A stretch of DNA of 64,000 bases, taken from positions 1 to 64,000 of the forward strand of contig CANKIK010000004.1 of the NCBI GenBank assembly GCA_947481985.1, written 5' to 3'. This DNA is from QWOP01 sp003669605 (GTDB lineage Bacteria; Planctomycetota; Planctomycetia; Pirellulales; UBA1268). Positions 54,188-63,184 of this stretch are shown here, one piece after another (the first letter of the stretch is position 1; each line of letters begins with the position of its first letter). The notes under the pieces are model-generated. The model ran no database searches, was not told where the DNA came from, and was given only the letters and a program-made list of their open reading frames with translations. The translations under genes were made by a program, and so were the position numbers.

Positions 54188-57100
54188 ATGAGCCATGTAC
54201 AAAAGCGCCTCGCCAATCTCACGCCTGACAAACTGCGCCTTCTCGAGCAGCGGTTGAGCACGAAGAGTGAGGTTGCCGAGCCGATTGCGATTGTCGGCAT
54301 GTCCTGCCGTTTTTCCGGCGCCGCGAATCTGGACGACTATTGGCGTGTCATCTCGGAGGGCATCGACGCCACTGGCGAGATTCCAGCCAGTCGCTGGAAT
54401 GTAGACGCTTTCTTCGATCCGACCGGCGAACAGGTCGGAAAGATGTCGGTGCGAAACGCTGGGATGGTGGCCGACGTCGATAAATTCGATGCCGCGTTCT
54501 TCGGAATCTCACCGCGCGAAGCCAGTCGCATGGATCCGCAACAGCGGCTCCTGCTCGAAGTCGCCTGGGAGGCGCTCGAGGTCGCCGGACTGGCGCCCGA
54601 TCGCGTCTCCGGCTCCGCGACGGGAGTCTTCATCGGGATCGGAGGAACAGACTATTCCAAGATCCATACGCAGGACGAAAATTACTTCCGCTACATCGAT
54701 GCCCACGTCGGAACGGGCAACGCGCTGAGTATCGCCGCCAATCGCCTGTCCTATGTGCTTGACCTGCGTGGCCCCAGCGTGGCATTGGACTCGGCCTGCT
54801 CGTCGAGCACGTTTGGCATTCACACCGCGGTGCAGAGCCTGCGAAATCGCGAATGTGATGCGGCGCTCGCGGGCGGAGTCAATCTGATTCTCTCTCCCGA
54901 AACGACCATTGCGTTCTCCAAAGCGCACATGTTGTCACCCGATGGCCGGTGTCGCCCGTTCGACGCGGCCGCCAACGGCTATGTGCGCGGCGAAGGGTGC
55001 GCTCTTCTGGTCCTCAAGCGGCTGACCGACGCAACCCGCGATGGGGATCACGTGCTGGCGATCATCCGCGCCAGTGCCGTCAACCAGGACGGCCGCACGT
55101 CCGGCATCACGGCCCCGAACGGGCGTTCGCAACAGGCGGTCATTCGCGCAGCGCTTGCGCAGGCAAGGTGGACGCCTGATCGCCTCAGCTTTCTCGAAGC
55201 GCACGGCACCGCGACGCCGCTGGGCGACCCGATCGAGCTGGAGGCCCTCTCGCAGGTCTTTCGTCGTAGCGGGCCTGATGATCACCCGTGTTATGTCGGT
55301 TCGGTAAAGGGCAACATTGGCCACACCGAGACGGTCTCGGGCGTCGCGGGAATCATCAAGGTCGTGCTGATGATGCGGCACCGGCTGGTACCAGCCCAAC
55401 TTCATTTCCAAACGCTCAACCCGCACGTTTCGCTCGACGACTCGCGTCTCGCGGTTCCCACTCAGTCAATCGATTGGCAGAGCAACGGACAGCCACGCGC
55501 TGCCGGCGTCAGTTCCTTCGGATTCGGCGGAACCAACACGCACATTCTCATCGAGGAGGCGCACGCGCAGGCCCCGGAGGAAGAGTTCAAGGATCGGCCT
55601 CGCCATCTGTTGGCGCTGTCGGCGAAGTCCGAGGTGGCACTGTCGAGGCTGGTGGGAAGCTACGTGAAGCGGATCGACGAACAAACCCATGCCGCGGTTG
55701 CCGACGTCTGCTACTCCGCCAACAGCGGACGCTGTCACTTTCATCATCGGCTAGCAATTGTCGCAGCAAACACAAAGGAATTGCGAAGCCAACTCGGGGC
55801 TGTTGCCGAGGGCCAACATCCCAAGGGGGTCCGGAGACGGCAGTCCAAGGCGGCTACCTCGTTACGAACGGCCTTTCTCTTCACCGGCCAAGGTTCGCAA
55901 TACGTCGGCATGGGCCGCCTCTTGTACCAGACGCAGCCGACCTATCGCCGCGTGATCGTGCAATGTGATGAGATTCTGCGGCCGCTCTTGCCGCAGACTC
56001 TGTTGTCGGTGATCTATCCGGACAATGGGGACGAATCCCCGCTCGACGAAACGGCGTACACGCAGCCTGCCCTCTTCGCCCACGAATATGCCTTAGCGAC
56101 GCTGTGGCGATCGTGGGGCATCGAGCCGGCGGTCGTGCTCGGACACAGCGTCGGCGAATATGTCGCCGCGTGCGTGGCGGGGGTCTTCAGTCTCGAACAC
56201 GGACTGACGCTCATCGCTCACCGCGCCAGGTTGATGCAGCAGTTGCCGCGAAACGGTCACATGGCCGTTGTCTTCGCCGATACCGCGCGGGTGCGGCAGG
56301 CATTGCCGGAAGTCGTTTCAATCGCTGCCATGAACGGGCCAGACAACACCGTGATCTCGGGTCCTCGAGACGCGATTGAGACGGTGATCGAACAACTCGC
56401 TTTGGACGGGATTCGCTCCCAGGCATTGTCAGTATCGCATGCCTTCCATTCTCACTTAATGGAGCCAATGCTCGATGACTTTGAAGCCTTTGCGGCAACC
56501 TTACGGTTTCATTCGCCGCAGATCCCGCTGATCTCCAATCTCACCGGCGCTCTCCTTGATGGGGCCCCAGGCGCAGACTATTGGCGAGGGCATGTCCGCA
56601 ACCCGGTTCGGTTCGCGGAGGGGATCGCGGCGATCAGCGCCATGGACATGCAGGCTGTTCTTGAAATCGGACCGACCGCGAGTTTAACGGGAATGGCACG
56701 TCGCTGTCTCCCCGACTCCCAAGCCGCGTGGCTGCCTTCTCTCCGAAAAGGGCACGACGATTGGGAGGTCATGCTGTCGAGCTTGGCCGAGCTGTACACA
56801 CTTGGTGCCAAAGTCGATTGGATGGGCTTTGATCGGGATTGGCCGCGACGCAAGGTGATCCTGCCAACATATCCCTTTGAGAAGACGCGGCACTGGTTTG
56901 ACGCGGTTGATCCGATTCGCCGTTCGGGATCGGGTGCCCAGGGGCCGTCGATTCATCCGCTCCTTGGCGCTCGGGTTCGAGCCGCACTGAACAGTACCAT
57001 TTTTGAAGTGCGGCTCAGCGGCCAGTCGCCGGAGTACCTCGTCGATCACCAGGTGCAGGGGGCGCCGGTGGTGCCCGCCGCGGCCTATCTGGAGCAGGCG

Positions 57101-60100
57101 CTGGCAGCCGCAGATCAGTGTTTCGGTGCCGGCAATCATGCCGTCGCCGATGCTTCGTTTCAGCAAGCGATGTTTCTGCCTGCGGGCACATCCCGAATCG
57201 TTCAGGTGACGGTGTCATCGGAGCAGGGGGGCGAGCGGACGTTTGAAGTGTCGAGCATTCCAGCTGACACCGAACACGTGGCGGCCCCCTGGACCCTTCA
57301 TGCCTGCGGCCGGCTGCAACACGCCGACACGGTGGCTCATGATTCACCGCCGTCGATCAATCTCGACGTGGTTCGCGGCGGCATCCACCAGCGAGTTGGA
57401 CAGGTGGATTTCTATCGAAACATGGCCGCGCGCGGCCTCGCCTACGGGCCGACGTTTCGAGTGCTCGATAATCTCATGCGCGGCGACGATGACGCGCTTG
57501 CGGAGCTCAGCCTGCCAGCCGTGATCCGCCAGTCGATGAGCGCGTATCGCCTGCATCCGGCACTCGGCGACGCTCTGTTTCAGGCGACGGCCGGCGTGGT
57601 GCCATTGGAGGCGGACGGCTCGCACAGCGCCTTTACGTACATGCCTGCCGGCGTTCGGGCCGTGCGAATCTTTGGTCCATATCAGGACACGGCCTTCATC
57701 TATGCGGTGCGGAAATCGACAGCCGCGGTACCGAGTCCCGAAACCGTCGAAGCTGACGTTTCGCTGACCGATGAGACCGGGCGGGTGCTGATTCGATTCG
57801 ATGGAGTACGCGTTCAACGGGTCGGCCGGTCGGCGGGCGAAAAGTCGATCGATGCTCGCGATTTGCTGTACCGCGTGAACTGGGTACCTGAGCCGATTGA
57901 TTCACAGACAGCGGAACTCGGCAGCGACGCCGGATCCCAAGGCATCGCGACCTGGCTCGTGTTTGCCGATCGGCATGGAGTCGGCAGGGAATTGTCCGTG
58001 GCGATCGGGGACCAGTCGCGAGTCGTTGTCATCACTCCGGGAGAGGAATTCGGCAAGGTGGCGGCGGAAAACGGCGCTGCAGTCGGCTATCAGATCGACC
58101 CGCTCAACGAGGATCACTACCGCCGCCTGTTTGAAGAAACCCTCGCATCCAAGGTGCGTGACCGGACGGCGATTGTCCATCTGTGGAGTCTGGATATCTC
58201 CGCGCCCGCTGGACCTGCGGCGCATGCGCTCGGTTGTGGCAGCGCTTTGCAGCTCGTCCGACAGGTCGCGCGACTGCGGATCGCGCGGCCGCCGGAACTG
58301 CTACTGGTCACTCGCGGTGCGCAGCAGGTGGGCGAGAGCGCGGGAGAGCTCGCCGTGGCTCAGGCGCCGCTCTGGGGGCTGGGCCGAGTCATTGCGCTTG
58401 AGCATCCCGACCTTTGCTGTCGGCTGGTCGATCTCGATCCGGCTGGATTGCCGGCTGATGACGGCCGGCGGCTGATGAAGGAAATGGTCGTGAGATCGAC
58501 GGAGGATCAGGTGGCGTATCGCCACGGCCGCAGTCATCTTGCCCGGTTGATTCGCACTCGCGAGATTTTGCCGAGCGGCGGCGGACGACCGAGGCATCAA
58601 TCGATCCTTGATCGTGCCGGTCAGCCGTTCCGGTTACGGCTCCTGAAGCCAGGGAGCTTCGATGCCCTCCGGTTTGAACCCGTGGAACGCCGATCGCCGG
58701 CCGACGGCCAAGTTGAACTGGCGGTGCATGCCGCAGGCGCGAACTTCAGCGACGTCCTCAAAGTCATGGGGCTTTATCCCGGTCTCACCGACGCTGTTGT
58801 TCCGCTGGGCATTGAAGCGTCCGGTGTCGTGACGGCTGTCGGAGCCAGCGTATCGCGGTTCAAGGTCGGCGACGAAGTTGTCGGCGTCGTACCCTACAGC
58901 TTCGCGTCACATGCACTGACGACCGAGTATGCACTGACGCACAAGCCTATTGGCATCAGTCACGAGCAAGCCGCGACATTGCCGGTCACTTTCCTGACCG
59001 CCTCTTACGCGCTGAATTCGCTCGCGCATCTCTCACGCGGCGAGCGAGTGCTGATTCACGCCGCGGCAGGTGGCGTGGGCCTGGCTGCCATTCAAATCGC
59101 ACAGCACGTCGGGGCCGAGGTGTTCGCCACAGCCGGCAGCGACGAAAAGCGAGAGTACCTCCGCCAGCTTGGTGTTCAGCACGTCTACAGCACGCGGACG
59201 CTCGAGTTTGCCGACAAGATCATGGAGGTCACACACCGCGAAGGCGTCGACGTGGTTCTCAACTCGTTGCCGGGTGATGCGATTTCCAAGAGCCTGAGCA
59301 TTCTCCGCGCTTACGGGCGGTTTCTGGAGATTGGCAAGATCGACATCTACCAAAACCGCATGCTTGGTCTTCTGCCTTTCCAGGACAATCTTTCCTACTT
59401 CGCGATCGATCTTGATCGTATGCTGCGGCAGCGGCCGAGCGCTATCCAGGCGTTGTTCGCCGACCTGAGCGGGCACTTTTCCGCTGGTCACTTCCAGCCG
59501 TTGCCCTTGACGGTGTTTCCTGCTCACGATGTCGCCGGCGGGTTGCGGTTTCTGTCGCAGCGGAAGAACATCGGCAAAGTCGTCGTCTCATTCCCCCCCG
59601 ATACGTTGCCGCGTGAAATCTCTCCGGGCACAGTCGAGTCGTCGCCGGCAGGCACGCGGATCCGGCCAGATGCGACATACCTGATCACGGGCGGGCTGGG
59701 AGCATTAGGCCTGCAGTCTGCGCAGTGGCTTGCGGCCCAGGGGGCACGCCACCTGGCGCTGCTGGCGCGCAGTGGCCCATCGTTGGAGGCCTCTGCTGCG
59801 ATCGAGTTGCTGCGTCAGGGCGGGGTCGAAGTGGTGGCCTTACGCGGCGATGTCGCCGACGCGGACTCTTTGCAGGGAGCATGTGCGCAAATCCCCGCCC
59901 ACTTCCCGGCATTGAGAGGCGTCATCCACGCCGCCGGCGTGCTCGCTGACGGAATCGTCTTCGACATGCCACTGGAACGGCTCGAGAAGGCGCTGGCGCC
60001 GAAAGTCAATGGAGCCTGGAATCTGCATCGTGCGACGCTCGATACACCGCTCGATTTCTTCGTGCTCTTCTCATCGGTCGCCAGTGTTTTCGGTTCGCCT

Positions 60101-61660
60101 GGTCAGGCGAACTATGCCGCTGGCAATGCATTCCTCGATACTCTGGCGGCCTACCGCCGCTCGCAGGGTCTGCCTGCCCTGGCCATCAATTGGGGTCCGT
60201 GGGCGGGCGCTGGAATGGCTGAGTCACTTCGGTCGCGCGGACTGACGCCGATTCCTCCGGCACTTGGTTTTGAAGTGCTGCAGGCTTTTCTCCAGACGCA
60301 AGCCACCACTGCCGTTGTCGCCAACGTGCACTGGAACGAGCTCGCTCGGCTATTTGCCGGCAAGACTCCGTCGCTTTTCGCCGATCTTTTCCCAGCCGAG
60401 GCCTCCGGCGAGCAGACGCCAGCCAGCGGCGTCGACGCCCTCCTTCGTCGGCAACTTCTCGAATCACCGCCGGCCGAACGGCAAGCCGTCATGCGCCAAC
60501 ATCTGACAGCTGAATTGTCTCGCATTATGGGTATCAACCCAGAAGATCTCGATATCGAACAGCCGCTCAACTCGATCGGCATGGATTCGCTGATGGCGAT
60601 GGAACTCAAAACCGTGCTGGAATCCCGCCTTGGCATCAGTGTCCCGATGGCGACGTTCTTTACGGGCCCGAGCGTGACCTCGCTGGCCGACGACGCCGTG
60701 AAGGAGATCGTCGGGGAGATGGCAGTCGGCGGCGATACCCACAGCGCACTGCCCGCAACAGCCTGGTCGCCGCTGGTGCTGCTCAAATCGGGCGGCCGCT
60801 TGCCGCCGCTGTTCTGTCTTCATCCCATTGGTGGCGATGTGCGGTGCTACCTGGAGATGGCACGCCACATTGGCGACGATCGCCCTCTTTACGCGGTGAC
60901 CGCGCGTGGGCTCGACGAAGCACTGGCGCCGCACGCCTCCCTGCCTGAAATGATGGCGGACTATTGCTCCGCCCTTCGTCGTCTGCAGCCGCGGGGGCCA
61001 TATCATTTGGTCGGCTGGTCAACTGGCGGGATATACGCTTACGAACTTGCCCATCAGTTGATTTCGGCTGGCGACACCATTGGTCTTCTGGCCATGCTCG
61101 ACACCCCGCTGCCGTCGGTGTTTGACGACCGTGATCTGAACGACGAAGCCCGGTTTCTCTGCGATTACGTTGAACTCTGCAACCATATTCTTGGCGCCAC
61201 GATGGACGTCTCTTATGCGACCCTTCGGGCGATGAGCCACGACGGCGCTTTGGAGGCGGCGTTGGCAGAGGCCCAGAAACACAACATGGCGCCGGCTGGT
61301 GCGTCCGTTGATTTCATCCGACGCTTCGTCGAAGTCGGTCGCGCGACGGTCCGGATCCTGCAACACCACACGCCGCCGGTCATCAAGCATCCGTTGCACT
61401 TGTATCTGCCCCAGGAGGACCACATCCTCGCTGGCATGACCGGCAAACAACTGGCAGCCGATCGGGGCTGGGGCAGTGATCTCACAAACCGCGTGACGAT
61501 CCATCACTCCCCGGGCGATCATTTCAGCATGATGACAGGCGCGAGAGTCGTCCGCCTCGCGCATCAGCTTCGGGAGCTCCTCCGCGCGGCGGACGATGCC
61601 GCTTCCGTCGGCGAAAAGGCCACACTGGCTGTGGATACACCGGCGCCACTCGCTCCATGA
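54188..61660 (+). CDS. Fully reducing type I polyketide synthase (KS-AT-DH-ER-KR-ACP-TE)
   Basis: A 2490-residue single-module synthase. KS: Cys204 in DSACSSS, His in EAHGTATPLGDP and NIGHTE. AT: Ser654 in GHSVGE, and HAFHSH, which favours malonyl-CoA. DH: His954 in DHQVQGAPVVP and Asp in GDALFQ. A structural KR part precedes the ER (about 1484-1790; AAAGGVGLAAIQIA). KR: TGGLGALG at about 1832 and SSVASVFGSPGQANYAAGNA with Ser, Tyr and Asn. ACP: Ser2134 in GMDSLMAMEL. TE: Ser2278 in VGWSTGG and a C-terminal His. All reductive domains look active, so a saturated extension is predicted, probably on an acyl chain loaded by the preceding FAAL-ACP. ATG at 54188. No stand-alone phosphopantetheinyl transferase is near. 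Confidence 0.93.
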   Translation: MSHVQKRLANLTPDKLRLLEQRLSTKSEVAEPIAIVGMSCRFSGAANLDDYWRVISEGIDATGEIPASRWNVDAFFDPTGEQVGKMSVRNAGMVADVDKFDAAFFGISPREASRMDPQQRLLLEVAWEALEVAGLAPDRVSGSATGVFIGIGGTDYSKIHTQDENYFRYIDAHVGTGNALSIAANRLSYVLDLRGPSVALDSACSSSTFGIHTAVQSLRNRECDAALAGGVNLILSPETTIAFSKAHMLSPDGRCRPFDAAANGYVRGEGCALLVLKRLTDATRDGDHVLAIIRASAVNQDGRTSGITAPNGRSQQAVIRAALAQARWTPDRLSFLEAHGTATPLGDPIELEALSQVFRRSGPDDHPCYVGSVKGNIGHTETVSGVAGIIKVVLMMRHRLVPAQLHFQTLNPHVSLDDSRLAVPTQSIDWQSNGQPRAAGVSSFGFGGTNTHILIEEAHAQAPEEEFKDRPRHLLALSAKSEVALSRLVGSYVKRIDEQTHAAVADVCYSANSGRCHFHHRLAIVAANTKELRSQLGAVAEGQHPKGVRRRQSKAATSLRTAFLFTGQGSQYVGMGRLLYQTQPTYRRVIVQCDEILRPLLPQTLLSVIYPDNGDESPLDETAYTQPALFAHEYALATLWRSWGIEPAVVLGHSVGEYVAACVAGVFSLEHGLTLIAHRARLMQQLPRNGHMAVVFADTARVRQALPEVVSIAAMNGPDNTVISGPRDAIETVIEQLALDGIRSQALSVSHAFHSHLMEPMLDDFEAFAATLRFHSPQIPLISNLTGALLDGAPGADYWRGHVRNPVRFAEGIAAISAMDMQAVLEIGPTASLTGMARRCLPDSQAAWLPSLRKGHDDWEVMLSSLAELYTLGAKVDWMGFDRDWPRRKVILPTYPFEKTRHWFDAVDPIRRSGSGAQGPSIHPLLGARVRAALNSTIFEVRLSGQSPEYLVDHQVQGAPVVPAAAYLEQALAAADQCFGAGNHAVADASFQQAMFLPAGTSRIVQVTVSSEQGGERTFEVSSIPADTEHVAAPWTLHACGRLQHADTVAHDSPPSINLDVVRGGIHQRVGQVDFYRNMAARGLAYGPTFRVLDNLMRGDDDALAELSLPAVIRQSMSAYRLHPALGDALFQATAGVVPLEADGSHSAFTYMPAGVRAVRIFGPYQDTAFIYAVRKSTAAVPSPETVEADVSLTDETGRVLIRFDGVRVQRVGRSAGEKSIDARDLLYRVNWVPEPIDSQTAELGSDAGSQGIATWLVFADRHGVGRELSVAIGDQSRVVVITPGEEFGKVAAENGAAVGYQIDPLNEDHYRRLFEETLASKVRDRTAIVHLWSLDISAPAGPAAHALGCGSALQLVRQVARLRIARPPELLLVTRGAQQVGESAGELAVAQAPLWGLGRVIALEHPDLCCRLVDLDPAGLPADDGRRLMKEMVVRSTEDQVAYRHGRSHLARLIRTREILPSGGGRPRHQSILDRAGQPFRLRLLKPGSFDALRFEPVERRSPADGQVELAVHAAGANFSDVLKVMGLYPGLTDAVVPLGIEASGVVTAVGASVSRFKVGDEVVGVVPYSFASHALTTEYALTHKPIGISHEQAATLPVTFLTASYALNSLAHLSRGERVLIHAAAGGVGLAAIQIAQHVGAEVFATAGSDEKREYLRQLGVQHVYSTRTLEFADKIMEVTHREGVDVVLNSLPGDAISKSLSILRAYGRFLEIGKIDIYQNRMLGLLPFQDNLSYFAIDLDRMLRQRPSAIQALFADLSGHFSAGHFQPLPLTVFPAHDVAGGLRFLSQRKNIGKVVVSFPPDTLPREISPGTVESSPAGTRIRPDATYLITGGLGALGLQSAQWLAAQGARHLALLARSGPSLEASAAIELLRQGGVEVVALRGDVADADSLQGACAQIPAHFPALRGVIHAAGVLADGIVFDMPLERLEKALAPKVNGAWNLHRATLDTPLDFFVLFSSVASVFGSPGQANYAAGNAFLDTLAAYRRSQGLPALAINWGPWAGAGMAESLRSRGLTPIPPALGFEVLQAFLQTQATTAVVANVHWNELARLFAGKTPSLFADLFPAEASGEQTPASGVDALLRRQLLESPPAERQAVMRQHLTAELSRIMGINPEDLDIEQPLNSIGMDSLMAMELKTVLESRLGISVPMATFFTGPSVTSLADDAVKEIVGEMAVGGDTHSALPATAWSPLVLLKSGGRLPPLFCLHPIGGDVRCYLEMARHIGDDRPLYAVTARGLDEALAPHASLPEMMADYCSALRRLQPRGPYHLVGWSTGGIYAYELAHQLISAGDTIGLLAMLDTPLPSVFDDRDLNDEARFLCDYVELCNHILGATMDVSYATLRAMSHDGALEAALAEAQKHNMAPAGASVDFIRRFVEVGRATVRILQHHTPPVIKHPLHLYLPQEDHILAGMTGKQLAADRGWGSDLTNRVTIHHSPGDHFSMMTGARVVRLAHQLRELLRAADDAASVGEKATLAVDTPAPLAP

Positions 61661-61783
61661 GTCAGCCTTGTCGCTGGGCGCCAATACCCCGTCTTCTCCT
61701 TTCGAAAGATTCAATGAGCCAGGAAACCGACCTCGGACTGATTTCCGGCCGATTTCAGGTAGACTTCCCCCGCCGGGTCGAGG

Positions 61784-61810
61784 GGCCTTGCGACGGGGCG
61801 TCGCAAGGCC
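61784..61810. terminator. Long perfect hairpin after the PKS
   Basis: GGCCTTGCGACG at 61784-61795 is perfectly complementary to CGTCGCAAGGCC at 61799-61810 across a GGG loop, a 12-bp stem. It lies 124 bases after the PKS stop, right where the tRNA-like sequence loses its homology. No T-run follows. It may be a terminator or the scar of a rearrangement. Confidence 0.45.
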
Positions 61811-61813
61811 TCG

Positions 61814-61877
61814 TCAGCCTGGTGAGAGCGCTTGGTTTGCGACCAGGACGTCGAAGGTTCGAATCCTTTCGCCCCGA
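61814..61877 (+). pseudogene. Truncated tRNA-like sequence (3' part, anticodon TGC)
   Basis: From about 61814 the sequence follows a tRNA: a D-loop-like TCAGCCTGGTGAGAGCG, an anticodon arm CTTGG-TTTGCGA-CCAGG at 61831-61847 (anticodon TGC, formally Ala), a variable loop ACGTC, a T-arm GAAGG-TTCGAAT-CCTTT and an acceptor strand CGCCCCG with A. The 5' part is abnormal: the only matching acceptor strand (CGGGGCG at 61794) leaves 30 bases where 19 are expected, and the D-stem 5' side is lost. It lacks the G3:U70 determinant of tRNA-Ala. It is probably a tRNA 3' fragment left by integration. Confidence 0.55.
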
Positions 61878-61989
61878 TTCGGTGTAAGGCTTTCAACAAG
61901 GCATTTCGGCGATCAACCCCGGATCGCTGGCGGATCTCCGAGAAGGCTCGGCGCTGCACCTCACTTTCGAAGGTGCGATTTCCAAGGGG

Positions 61990-62709
61990 GTGGAAGTGAG
62001 GGGGTGGGTGTCGGCACGACCTTCCTGGTTCTCTCGCCAATTCTCTCCCTGGTTCTCTGATCCTTGGAGGCTCCGTCTCCTTCGGGTGCTCTTCGGGGTG
62101 GCGCTGCTTGCCGTGGTCTGGGCGGCGGAACGCTACGGGGGCGTGGAGCAGGTGGCCCCCGAGCCGATCCCGGTCGATCGGCAACCCCAGCCAGGCTCGC
62201 CACCGCCGCCACCGACAGAGCCCGCGGCAAACGACGACGATGGTGCCGAAGCGGAGGCCCCGCCACTCACGGAAGCCACCCCACGCGCGGGCGTAAGCGT
62301 CGATCGAGCCGCTGCCGAATCGACCGCTCCCCCAGCGTCGCGCCGATCGCAGCCAACTCCGCAGGCATCACCAACCGCCCCCGATCCGCTGGTGATCAAC
62401 GGGCTCTCGCTCCGCGATTCGAGCGGCCGCACGATCTACCGGGGGCAGATCGATCTGGCCCCGACGATGGAGCGAATCGCGGCCGGCCGGCGGTTGCGAT
62501 TCCCCAACGACGGCAGCACGTTTCAAAACCGCGAAAATCGTCTTCCGCGACGCCCGCCGGGATACTACCGCGAGTGGGTTGTGCCGACACCGAAGGAACC
62601 GGGGCCGGGCCCGCAACGGTTAATCACCGGCCAGGGGGGCGAAGTCTGGTACACCCACGACCACTACCGCTCCTTTCGCCGCCTCCCCGGGGAGATCCAT
62701 ATCCGATGA
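61990..62709 (+). CDS. Membrane-anchored guanyl-specific RNase (barnase/N1-T1 family toxin)
   Basis: A 239-residue protein. A membrane anchor or signal (residues 31-47, LRVLFGVALLAVVWAAE) and a long Pro/Ala/Glu-rich linker (48-133) lead to an RNase domain of the N1/T1 family. The domain has FQNRENRLPRRPPGYYREW, with catalytic E195, R210 in PQRLITG and H225 in THDHYRSF, closely following RNase Sa and barnase. It should cut single-stranded RNA after G. Start GTG at 61990 is open to doubt; GTG at 61996 or 62008 also fit. Its stop overlaps the barstar gene (ATGA), so toxin and antitoxin are coupled. Confidence 0.86.
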   Translation: MEVRGWVSARPSWFSRQFSPWFSDPWRLRLLRVLFGVALLAVVWAAERYGGVEQVAPEPIPVDRQPQPGSPPPPPTEPAANDDDGAEAEAPPLTEATPRAGVSVDRAAAESTAPPASRRSQPTPQASPTAPDPLVINGLSLRDSSGRTIYRGQIDLAPTMERIAAGRRLRFPNDGSTFQNRENRLPRRPPGYYREWVVPTPKEPGPGPQRLITGQGGEVWYTHDHYRSFRRLPGEIHIR

Positions 62710-63095
62710 CCATCGCGCCTGGGCCATTCCAGTTCAGCGAGGATCCGGTGGCGTACCGTGCCGACGGCGCCCTCGTGGTGCGGATTCCCGCCAAGGCCAG
62801 GGGGAAGGAGAAACTCCTCAGCGTGCTCGCCGCGAAGCTCCGCTTCCCCACCTACTTTGGGCACAATTGGGACGCTCTCGAAGAATGTCTCCGTGATCTC
62901 TCTTGGCTCGGCGATCAGCCGCGGGTGGTGATCGTCCACGAGGCGTTCCCCTTTTCGTCGGCCGGTGACGCGCTGGCGATCTACCAGGGCATTCTCGCTG
63001 ACGCCGTGGTCGTTCATCGCCAGCGCGGCACGCCCCCCCTGCTGGAGGTCGTCTTTCCTGGCCCACCGATCGACAACGCCAGACGCCAGCGCTGA
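62706..63095 (+). CDS. Barstar-family RNase inhibitor (antitoxin)
   Basis: A 129-residue barstar-like protein. The inhibitory helix and loop are recognisable in FPTYFGHNWDALEECLRDLS (barstar: FPxYFGxNxDALWDxL), with a following strand PRVVIVHEAFPF. It should bind and block the RNase encoded immediately upstream; the ATG at 62706 overlaps that stop by 4 bases. The C-terminus is short and basic. Confidence 0.9.
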   Translation: MTIAPGPFQFSEDPVAYRADGALVVRIPAKARGKEKLLSVLAAKLRFPTYFGHNWDALEECLRDLSWLGDQPRVVIVHEAFPFSSAGDALAIYQGILADAVVVHRQRGTPPLLEVVFPGPPIDNARRQR

Positions 63096-63184
63096 CAGGC
63101 AACGTCCTGTCTGCCGATTGGCCCACCAGAAGGAACTGGCCAGCTACGGCCAGGCCCAAAACCCATTCCAAAAAGGAATCATTC

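Larger units (their letters stand above)
61661..61989. other. Region between the PKS and RNase genes with hairpin and tRNA remnant
   Basis: 329 bases with no supported gene. It has a long perfect hairpin (61784-61810) joined to a tRNA-like 3' part (61814-61877), and a smaller hairpin GCACCT/AGGTGC near 61955-61975. Antisense and forward open frames here are artefacts of the tRNA-like sequence. The start of the RNase gene lies at its right end. Confidence 0.5.

Noticed and set aside
61794..61877. A complete functional tRNA-Ala(TGC)
   Set aside because: The 5' side has 30 bases where 19 are expected, the D-stem does not form, and the G3:U70 identity pair is missing.
61711..62184. 157-residue minus-strand open frame
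   Set aside because: It reads across the tRNA-like sequence and hairpin and gives a typical tRNA-overlap artefact with no family.
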